From: Talinum fruticosum
Lineage: Eukaryota; Streptophyta; Magnoliopsida; Caryophyllales; Talinaceae
Assembly (NCBI GenBank): GCA_021018815.1
Contig: JAITYX010000010.1
Coordinates: 7,641,501 to 7,705,500, forward strand
Direction of reading: 5' to 3'
DNA length: 64,000 nt
In this document: positions 56,150 to 64,000 of the stretch, piece by piece
Position numbering within the stretch: position 1 is the stretch's first letter
How the letters are laid out: each line of letters starts with the position of its first letter
Position numbers and translations under genes: made by a program
The notes under the pieces: generated by a model
Seen by the model: only the letters and a program-made list of their open reading frames with translations
The model's database searches: none
Told to the model about the DNA's origin: nothing

Positions 56150-57120
56150 AATCGACCATAGTAGCAGATCGTCATGAATTTGGTAAAAGATGTTACAAGT
56201 TTCAAGTGCATGCGAACTTGCAGCACCAACCACCTTCTATTTTAACAACACTTACATCACCCTGGCCATTTTCAGTTTGGGGCATGCAGATCATTGGTAA
56301 AGTTACTCCTAAAGGAACGGGTGGTCATGAGTTCGTGTTAGTAGCAATTGACTACTTTACCAAGTGGGTAGAAGTAGCCTCCTACGCAACCCTAACATCA
56401 AAGCATGTGGCGAAATTCATAACGCGCAACATTATCCGCCAATATGGGGTATCACATGAACCGATTAGTGACCATGGTAGTCAATTCCCGAAAGAAGTTG
56501 CACATCTACTGAGCAAGTATAAAATCAAACACCATAGGTTTTCTCCCTATCTCCCTTAAACCAACGGAGCAATCGAGGCCGCTAATAAGAATATCTAAAA
56601 GATAATGGAAAAAATGGCTGCTAGTTATAAGGATTGACATGACAAATTGCCCTTCGCATTATGGGGCTACCGAACCTCCATTAGAACCTCAACGGGAGCA
56701 ACACCTTACTCCCTAGTATATGGTATGGAAGTAGTCCTTTTGATAGAAATCGACATCCCTTCTTTGTGATCATTACGGAAAGTCAAATTCCTTAAGCAAA
56801 ATGGGCTAAGGCATGCTACGATGAGTTAGTATTGCTAGATGAAATGTGCTTAAATGCTCTGCATAATGTCCAAACGTACCAAATGCGTCTATCAAGGGTG
56901 TTTAACAAAAAGTTAAGCCTCGTAATTTATAGATTGGAGATTTGGTCCTTAAAGAGATTAGAGCACCAATTTAGGATCCTTGAGGAAAATTTAGGCCTAA
57001 CTGGCAAGGCCCATTCATATTTAGTCAAATAATACCAGGAGAAGCGAGTTAAACCGACTAATTTGGATGGCAAAGAGATTTTTCAATATACTAACTTGGA
57101 TTAGTTAAAGAAATACTATG
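56150..57120 (+). pseudogene. Tat/Ogre-type integrase
   Basis: The open stretch 56206-56559 has PWPFSVWGMQIIGKV (the usual Asp replaced by Gln), FVLVAIDYFTKWVEVASY, FITRNIIRQYGVSHEPISDH and FPKEVAHLLSKYKIKHHRFS. After a stop, NGAIEAANKNI and LWGYRTSIRTSTGATPYSLV continue to 56720, followed by LVYGMEVVL. C-terminal remnants run to about 57110. Stops are mainly TAA and TAG in otherwise preserved text. Confidence 0.88.
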
Positions 57121-57129
57121 TTTAGTATG

Positions 57130-57580
57130 ACACTAGACAGCTCCGTAGTTTGCCACGCCCAGCCCAACTAGGCGACGACATAGTAAGCGCCGGCCAACAT
57201 CTAAACAACGGTGGGGTGGCTGAGTCGAGTAATCTTTCTCGCTGACATTTTGTATTTTGTGTTTAATTGTTATTCTTTAGGGCGGTCTAATCGGATAGTC
57301 CAATTAATTAATTAATTCCTTTAAGTGGGATATTTTGCATTTAATTGTTATTTTTAGGGCGTCCAATTAGGCGGTCCAATTATTTATTCCTTTAAGTGAG
57401 AGATAAAATAAATGAAGCATAAAAGTGAGCATATAACTTACTTTTTACTTTATTATTGACAATAGGTAAGTCTACTAATTACTTGAATACATATCTAAAC
57501 AAGAAAGGGAAATAAACAAGCATACTACATGAAAAATAAATTGTTCTAAAGAGGCAAAACTAAAAATTTCCTAAATTCTT
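57130..57580 (+). other. Spacer after Tat-type pol with a short tandem duplication
   Basis: A unit of about 80 bases is duplicated at about 57262-57410 (TTTAATTGTTATTCTTTAGG... and TTTAATTGTTATTTTTAGGG...; GGTCCAATTA... near each). Otherwise AT-rich, with no gene. Confidence 0.6.
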
Positions 57581-57589
57581 ATTTTCTCC

Positions 57590-58210
57590 TAATCTCAACC
57601 CTAGTTAATTTTCACTTTCTTCCCTTTCTCACCGCTAGACTCGGTTGCATCCTCCCGGGTTCACTTTTTCAGTTCCTCGATCCTACGAGCCATTCTCTCC
57701 TCAGCCTTCCTTAACTTTTGCTTCCCTCTTGCGAGCTCGTTCATTAACCCGAGGGACCACTTCACGAACTTGAAGAGGTGTCTGTAGTAGGGATAGCTCT
57801 TCTCGGATCCCGTTTTTGCATTCTCGGGGCCTTGTGTCGTTAGTGATCAGTCTCTGTCATCCACTTTAGATAAAATTTGGAAACTATAGTAGATCATTTA
57901 TTTGCGGGTTTTAGCAATCTTGGAAGATTCGTCAAGTAATCAACCCATGTCGATACCGCCTCGAGTTGTCAAAACCTTCAAATATGTCAAAAGAGGCAAG
58001 GCGAGATGCGGTCCAAGTATGTGATCTCCAGGACTCGCCCCATTTGCCGTATTATATGGTCGTGGAAGTAATACATACTGGTTTCCGGACCTAACAAACG
58101 TACAAACGAATGCTTTTCAATATGTGTCCCGAATTGGGACACCCTCTAATGTTCGATGTACCACTCAACGGGATGCCCGACTCTAAACGAGGCCTCCCAA
58201 TAAGAAGTTG
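57590..58210 (-). pseudogene. Antisense ORF remnant downstream of Tat-type pol
   Basis: On minus, protein-like text can be read in pieces. An upstream part (about 58200-57980) has SMYYFHDHIIRQMGRVLEIT; a downstream part (about 57830-57620) is charged and helical (KLRKAEERMARRIEELKK). Tat-lineage elements are known to carry an antisense ORF between pol and the 3' LTR, which is where this lies. I recognise no named domain. Heavily broken. Confidence 0.4.
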
Positions 58211-58596
58211 CATGGTCAGCCAACGTACCTAGCCGTTGCCACCGACGAACTACGTAGCCGGATACTCGGTCCGCTTTTTAGGTCCTTACACCAATTTAAA
58301 GCGCTCCACCAACCAGATCCGCACACCACACATAGTAAAATTATTAGGGCCTTGCATGGTGGGATTCGTCATAATTTACGGCCCAACAGGAGAAAAATCA
58401 AAATAAAAAAGAAGGGAGTAAATAACGAGACTCGGGAAAATCCGAGGACTTTTTTAGCCTCGTCGGCACCGGACTACCGACTTTTGGTCGGCGCCGCCCA
58501 TCTAGCCGCATCGGCCGACTTTGATAGCGTGATTTGGATAACGTCATCTAGCTATACTCGGGAGTCAGCCCATGTATGTTCAAAAATTGGTCCTTA
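58211..58596 (+). other. Unassigned segment with GC-richer block
   Basis: The 129-codon ORF at 58208-58597 lacks any domain and overlaps the antisense remnant at its start. The part 58440-58520 is GC-rich (CGTCGGCACCGGACT). Confidence 0.3.
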
Positions 58597-58836
58597 GCGA
58601 GTGTCATCTTGACGTTTGCCCTAAGGGATTAGACTTTGATAATGTTTCGGTATGGGTTCAACTTGAAGGTGTGCCTTTTAGGCACAAAACTTATAAGGTG
58701 GGGTTGAGGCTAGGGGTACTCTTTTCCGAAGTGGTTGATTTAGGTTGACAGGATGGTAGAGATGTTGTCAACCCTAATATGAGGGTTAGGGTTAAAATTA
58801 ATTTAAAGGACCCAATTGAAAAAAAAATTAAGTCTT
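58597..58836 (+). pseudogene. DUF4283-like fragment (LINE ORF1 type)
   Basis: One frame reads CHLDVCPKGLDFDNVSVWVQ, LEGVPFRHKTYKVGLRLGVL and FSEVVDLG, a stop, then NMRVRVKINLKDPIEKKI. This order (V-W-V-Q, G-V-P, then R-V-R-V-K-I) is that of the DUF4283 region in plant LINE ORF1 proteins and their relatives. Only about 80 codons remain; no endonuclease or RT is nearby. Confidence 0.6.
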
Positions 58837-58841
58837 AAAAA

Positions 58842-59390
58842 TTATAACCGCAAGTGCACGACGTAGGTGTATTTAACCGACAAGCATGGGTTGTAATCAA
58901 AAAGTTGTGTTTCAAGTACCAAAACTATTTTAAGTTGTCAAGTTATGCAAATCAAAATGGAATGGATAAAACAATTAAACTCTAGAAAGTAAAAAAATGT
59001 ACTCAAGTTGTGATTTTACCACTTGATAAACTAATTAATCGAGCCAGGCCAAAACGTACTCCAAGCTTATACAAGTATTTATGTGTGGTTGGTTGTACCA
59101 TGAAAATCTGCTTTCACATTCATGGATCATGAGTTAGTCTAATTATTCTAACCACCTAGTTTCATGGGCCAAAAATAGCAACCTCGAACCTAGTTAAAAT
59201 TTCGACTATTTTCATGCCAAAATCCCAATTACTCTTTCGACCCACACTAGTAAATTGACTCCACATTTCGGTGATAAACCAATCACCTAAAAGTTAAGAT
59301 GAAAAGACTATTTTAGGCATCTCATCGAACATGTGGTAGGTAAGAGAAACAATCCCAAAATACTAGCATAAACTAGGTAAATTAAGGCTC
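58842..59390 (-). other. LTR-like fragment of Athila character
   Basis: On minus it ends TCGTGCACTTGCGG, the same 13-base core found at the end of the plus-strand Athila-type LTR (TTCGTGCACTTGCGG, about 35225-35239). The body is AT-rich and non-coding. Probably an LTR remnant; boundaries are uncertain. Confidence 0.4.
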
Positions 59391-61015
59391 TGTAGGAACC
59401 ACGGCCGATGGCCAACACCGAGCTTCCCCACGAATTTCTTGGCGTAGGTTTTAGAAAGGTTTTGATTTTTGAAGAGACAAGGTGATTTTGAAAGTGGGGA
59501 TGAACCTTTTATTAAGATTTCCGAGTTTTATTAAATCGATTTAAAGCGAATTAGGCAAAGTTTGAATGGTGATTTTATTAATTATTTTATTTTGGCTATT
59601 ATTTTCAAAAGTCCCGAGATATTATCTCCTAACCGAAAAACAAAGAAATTTAGAATTTTGTTTCTGCTGTAAGGCTTCAGTGGCCAAACTGGTGTGAAAA
59701 CACCGATTGGACCCAAACCTTGCCTACCGACCACTCGGTGCAGGAGGCAGCCTGTACCTGGTGGTGGCCGGTGCCGGCCAGAGGTCCCGACCGAGGAATT
59801 CAGCCTCGACTTCTGGCTTAGCCAACAGATCCAGAATTCAATTTTCTACCGCCTAGTCAAAAAATAGTCGAGAAGCATATTTGAATATAAATAAAGAAAA
59901 AGGGAGTCGTTAGTTAGTTTTTAAGAGAGAAAACTAACAAAAATATAAAAGTAAAAATTTGCTCTCTCGATCTTAGTATGGAAAAACTAAGACCAAAAAA
60001 GGCTAAAAATTAAATCCATCGATCTTCGAACCGAGAATCGAATTCAGGGGCAAGGGCACGAAACGTAGAGATAAAGCCTTCTGTTTCGCCCGTCCGAAGA
60101 TGGCCATTACTATTTTGAGTAGTGAATTAAAATAATGCGAATAACGAAGCATATAATAATATGCTTAGTAAAAATTAAAGCAACTAGAATAATAATAAAG
60201 GAAAGTGTAGGAACCACGGCCGGGACCGAACCGAGCTTCCCGCGAATGTTTTGCTATTAGGGTTTTTGAAAAGGCGAGGTGGAAAATGATTTTAGGTTTT
60301 GAAAGATAAATTTTTGAAAGTGGGGATCGATCTCTTACTAAGAGTTCCGAATTTTATTAAGTCAAATTAATAGATTAAATTAGATTGAATTGGTAGGCGT
60401 TTTATTAACTCGCTTTATTTTATAAATAATTTTCGGAATTCGGGGATATTATTTCCTAATTAAAGAATAAAATAGCTAGAAATTAGGGTTCTATTGTGAG
60501 GCTTTAGGGACAGATTGGTGTAAAACCACCGGTGCTGGACCCAAGCCTCGGTCGTTGACCACCCGCTTGCACTTGGCGATTACGAGGCACCAGCTAGGGG
60601 CCTAGGCCGAGACAGTCGGCCTCGGCCTCGAGCTTAGCAAGCAGATCCGGATGTATTTTTTTATCTTGCAATTAGAAAATAACCGAGATGCAATTCGAGA
60701 AAAAATAAATGAAAAGGAGTTGCCGGTTAATTTTTAGGAGAGAAAAACTAACAAAAACAAAAATAAAAATATGCTTTTCCGATCTTAGTATGAGAAGACT
60801 AAGACCAAAAAGGATAAAATTGACTACATCGGTCTTTCAATCGAGAATCAAATTCGGGGCGAGGGTACAAAATGTAGGGAAAAGCCTTCCATTTCGCCCG
60901 TTTGAAGACGACCATTACTAGTTTAAGTACTATACTAAAAAAGGTGCTAAACACAAACATACAAAATGCTAAATGATAATAAAAGCAACCAAATAGAATT
61001 AAATGAAAGCGATAA
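59391..61015. repeat. Tandem duplication of about 815 bp
   Basis: Two direct units, 59391-60205 and 60206 to about 61015, both start TGTAGGAACCACGGCCG. They share in order GAAAGTGGGGATC/G, GAGTTTTATTAA, TTAGTATG..AGACTAAGACC and GAAGA..GCCATTACTA-type blocks. Similarity is roughly 75% by eye. Confidence 0.85.
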
Positions 61016-62128
61016 AGAAAATAGTAAAGAAAGCGATAAAGAAAGAAAAACAGAAAACTAAAAAGATTACATCGGGCGGCAAGGAATTAAAAAGCGATTA
61101 CATCTCTTTGAACCACAATACGAAAGCGATAAATAAAACATATATTAAATAACCGATTGAAGGTTGAATGATTGCCCTCGGGTTGTCCCACCTTACCGAT
61201 CTGGATCTCTCGATATGACGGCGACAAATCCAAGAAAGGGCTTGTGTTTGTTAATTATAGAAAGGGTGAGTGTGTAAGGAGTAGGAAGGATCGGTTGAAT
61301 AAATGCCCAGAGATCACAATAACTAAATATTCTTTATCTCTTTGCACAGATTCATCATCGATAAGTAGAAAAAAGGAATATTTAAGATTAATTTCAGCAG
61401 AGTAACGTTTAGGAGAGGGCATTCCGATTAGCTTTCGCAACATAACGCATAGGAGAAGGCCGTATGGGAATGAGAGCCAAGGCTTTCTATTTATAGGGAG
61501 AGACCTAGGTCACAAATGACCTAGGGTTGCTCTCGACCGATCATCCAAACAGATTGAAAATAAACCAGGTCATAATATCTTGAGATTGAACCGGATAAAG
61601 TAAGGATAAAACCGGATAGAATCCAGTTTGCGGGCGCCGGCCACCTAGGTGTGCTTAGGGTTTCATGCCCTAGTGTGTTTCCAAAGGAGTCTCCAAGCCC
61701 AAACAAAGCGTTTCACTTAAAAATCCGGGGTTGCGGGCACCGGCCACGACGTCGTTTTGAGGGGAAAAGCTCCTAGTCTTGTGTGGACTGTTTTATGGAG
61801 CTTGAATGCAACACTTTGATGCTCGTGATCATGAAATGCAATGTTTTAACGTCGTCTTCAGATCTTCAGCTCCTTGTTTGATTGGACAAAAGTAAAATGC
61901 GGTATTCTGAACTTGGAATTTTCTCGGTACACAACACTAGACTCCGTTGTCTCCGAAGGCTCGGCCCAATTCTTGGATCGTCCGAAAGAAAGGGGGATTT
62001 TTGGATCGACCCAAGGCAAAAGGCTATTTATTTAGTGTTGGGGGTTCTTTGTGGTTTATTGGCTTATGTGGCACCCACAGTCCGAGATCCAAATCCTCAA
62101 ACAAGACTTGGGATTTTAGGTGTCTACG
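59391..62128 (-). mobile_element. Tat/Ogre-type 3' LTR on minus, with internal duplication
   Basis: On minus it starts at 62128 with CGTAGACACC, close to TGTAGACACC. Before that, at 62129-62143, there is a purine-rich tract AAGTGGGGGCTAAT, a typical polypurine tract for Tat/Ogre elements. A minus TATA box CCCTATAAATAG lies at about 61501-61490. The left end is not fixed; 59391 is where the internal repeat starts. No coding region is convincing; the ORFs at 60709, 61172 and 61882 are in LTR sequence. If right, internal parts of that element lie at coordinates above 62143. Confidence 0.5.
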
Positions 62129-62143
62129 ATTAGCCCCCACTTT

Positions 62144-63165
62144 GACGGAGTGTAAAAAGACGAATGATTAGAGTAGACACTAAAGGTTTCTTACGTCGAT
62201 TTTTGATATTAGTTATTATGTAATGCTTGGAATTGGTTGTAGTCAAACTTGAACTCTTAAATGAGGTATGAACTTGATCGTGATGTGTGCGTTTTGAAGT
62301 CCGGTAAGAGAGTCCTAAGCTTGGCTTGATCGAGCCCGAAGCTTGGTATATGTTGATGATGAAACTCGATCGATCTTTGATCCGAAGTTTGGTTAAACAA
62401 TCTATTGTACTAACATACTTATTAGTGGATAATTGAATTAACAAATTTTCGGTGTTTTACCCGAATAATTCGATTGAAAACAGATCGAAAAATCTGATTT
62501 GAAAAGGCTGATTGGTGGGTCCAACAGCTCCCACTTGCATGCACAAGGTGCCAAGGAGTCACATGCCATGGTTGATGGGACCCCACAAGCTAGGTGAGTA
62601 GGATAGGGCTGCAAATTCATCGCCGATGGGACACCACAGGTGCGTCGTGGTCTGGCGCCAGCCAGCCTTTAGCGAGCCTAGCCCCCGGCGTGCTTCTTCC
62701 GGATTCCTTTGGTCTCCCACTACTTGTTTGACTCTTGTCTTGTATGGTTAGCTGGCTTGACCGAATGGGTCTATAAAAGGGTCCTTGATGAATTCATTTC
62801 ATACACTTGTTTCTCTTCTTCCACTCTTGCCTTACTCTTGTGCTTTCTTACTTTGCTTCCTCTTGAAAACCAGTTGGTTTCCAAAGTCTTTTCTTCCAAA
62901 ATTTCTAGGAGAAGATCCCATCCTGGAGGGAGGTCTAGAGCCGAAAAACTTGTTCAAGACAACTTCCTTGAAGGGTAATGGCATTTGCGGACCGAGTGGA
63001 ACCCAAGTGACCTCTTGGTAGAGGCCGAGAGTCATGTTTCTTCGCTCGCTATTACTCCTTTGTTAAGCTAATTGGCTTGAGTTTCTTCCTTTGCTCATTT
63101 AAAGTAGTGCTTCTACTAAACCTTGTTAGATTTCATTTTATAGAAGGGCTCAATTTGAAGTTGTT
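62144..63165. other. Internal region next to the Tat-type LTR, no clear gene
   Basis: The longest ORFs (62130-62444 minus, 62709-63035 on both strands) show no domain. A CT-rich stretch and TCTATAAAAGG TATA-like box (about 62770) precede the plant mobile domain ORF on plus and may be its promoter. Confidence 0.35.
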
Positions 63166-64000
63166 GAGCTATCCCGAAATTTATGGAGACATGCGAAGGA
63201 TGAACTTTCCTCTTGAGGAGATCATGTATAATGCTTGGGTTTGGTGCTCTTTTCTTTACCTTGAACTACCTCTCGTGATAAAAGGGAGAGGGATCATATT
63301 AGGGCCATTAGTGAGCATTTTTGGGACACCACCAACACTTTCTATCTTCTCATCGAGGAAATGACCATAACTCCTTTTGATTTTGATGTTTTATCCGGTT
63401 TGGGCTTTTCAGGAGAGCCTCTAGCCTATGACCGGAATTTGTACAAAAACCGTGACTATCTTCATCATGAGTTAACCGTGACTATCTTCATCATCTTTTG
63501 GGCCCCGTAGCTGATAGGTTTCCATAAGAAAATTTCTTGAAGTATACCGTCTTTTTTAGGCCTTTGAGGATGTTAGGTTTTGGCCTCTACATTCTCCACA
63601 AGAACATGTCCGAATCGTGCTTGCTTTTCTATTGAGCACAGCTTCTTTTTCTAATCAAGATGCTAAGGTTCATGTTCACTATTTGGTGAACTTAGTGGAC
63701 CTCGACAAAACAAAGGAGCTCAATTGGGGTGCTTTGGCGTATACTTGCCTCATTAGGGACTCCGTGCCGGTGCGACATACCAAAGTTGACTCGGATTCGA
63801 TTAACTATCTACCGTTGTATGGTTTGTGCAAGATTGTTGAGGTATGCTCAAATTCTCCTTTTCTCCAAAGTATTTTTCATCTTGTGTGGATAAAAATTTA
63901 CTCAATTGCGATCATGCAGCCATGGTTATACGAATATTTCCCGCATCTTTCTCCCGGTTCAACGAATCATCCCGCGTTTTTGGCCTTTATATCGTGGGCT
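63166..64000 (+). pseudogene. Plant mobile domain (PMD) gene, partial at window end
   Basis: Plus-strand protein text is typical of the plant mobile domain (PF10536, named 'aminotransferase-like' in older annotation): RDKRERDHIRAISEHFWDTT and LIEEMTITPFDFDVLSGLGF then SGEP (about 63280-63420). After a 26-bp tandem duplication and frame changes, HSPQEHVRIVLAFLLSTASF, DLDKTKELNWGALAYTCLIR and YLPLYGLCKIVE follow (63590-63841). A 78-bp GT-AG intron (63842-63919) joins PWLYEYFPHLSPGSTNHPAF. One stop (near 63521) and two or three shifts suggest a pseudogene. PMDs occur in host genes and, often, in Ty3/gypsy and MULE elements. Here the ORF is antisense to the flanking minus-strand Tat-type LTR. The 3' end is outside the window. 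Confidence 0.7.
63842..63919 (+). other. Candidate intron in the PMD gene
   Basis: GAG/GTATGCTC at the donor and GATCATGCAG/CC at the acceptor, 78 bp, T-rich, phase 0, joining two parts of the same domain. Confidence 0.65.

Noticed and set aside
62709..63035. Overlapping plus and minus ORFs before the PMD gene
   Set aside because: Three overlapping frames with no domain; possibly leader of the PMD gene, but not supportable as a separate gene.
1..64000. tRNA, rRNA, CRISPR, bacterial-style operons
   Set aside because: No tRNA-like gene beyond primer-binding sites, no rRNA similarity, no spaced repeat array; the AT/GC pattern and element types are those of a plant nuclear genome.

Overview
This is repeat-rich intergenic DNA from a flowering-plant nuclear genome. 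The evidence is the set of element families: a Sirevirus-type Ty1/copia, chromodomain, Athila-type and Tat/Ogre-type Ty3/gypsy elements, a MULE with long terminal inverted repeats, and plant-specific domains (plant mobile domain, GRF zinc finger, DUF4283). Telo-box motifs (AAACCCTAA) and plant-style TATA boxes agree. I found no intact host gene and no tRNA, rRNA or CRISPR. The species cannot be named from the sequence alone.

Layout. 1-1689: 3' end and 3' LTR of a plus-strand Sirevirus. 1690-2680: unassigned promoter-like DNA with a TATA box. 2680-16996: one minus-strand Sirevirus (5' LTR, PBS, gag, protease/integrase, RT, RNase H, an extra ORF in the env position, truncated 3' LTR). It is split by two solo LTRs with target-site duplications (7223-10462 and 12632-14214). 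17635-21519: a MULE with ~258-bp TIRs and a perfect 9-bp TSD, carrying a decayed transposase on plus and a convergent GRF zinc-finger/coiled-coil gene on minus. 22054-36552: a plus-strand Athila-type element (LTR, tRNA-Asp-type PBS, gag), split by a complete 11.8-kb chromovirus (22973-34743, TSD ATACT).

36553-40771: a minus-strand chromovirus LTR, itself split by a Sirevirus solo LTR (36775-38301, TSD AAACG). 40772-42236: a minus-strand promoter, PBS and movement-protein-like ORF, resembling an endogenous caulimovirid. 42236-48148: a minus-strand Athila-type element (protease, gag, PBS, LTR), split by the 3' part of a plus-strand chromovirus with its 2.6-kb LTR (42790-46117). 48149-58600: a plus-strand Tat/Ogre-type element with a 61-bp minisatellite leader, gag split by a solo LTR (49851-51281, TSD ATCTT), protease, RT, two RNase H domains, integrase, and antisense coding remnants downstream. 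58597-58840: a DUF4283 (LINE ORF1-like) fragment. About 59391-62128: a minus-strand Tat-type LTR containing a 0.8-kb tandem duplication. 63166-64000: a plus-strand plant mobile domain ORF with a small intron, running off the window.

Most coding regions are broken by frameshifts and by CAG-to-TAG stops. The chromovirus at 22973-34743 is the exception in age: its 2,656-bp LTRs differ at only about 22 places. It also has an unusual extra ORF between PBS and gag, ending in an acidic tail with two SUMO-interaction-like motifs, and candidate splice sites that would express it from a subgenomic RNA. That ORF, the MULE/GRF pair, the movement-protein relic and the env-position ORF with its own promoter are the best leads here.
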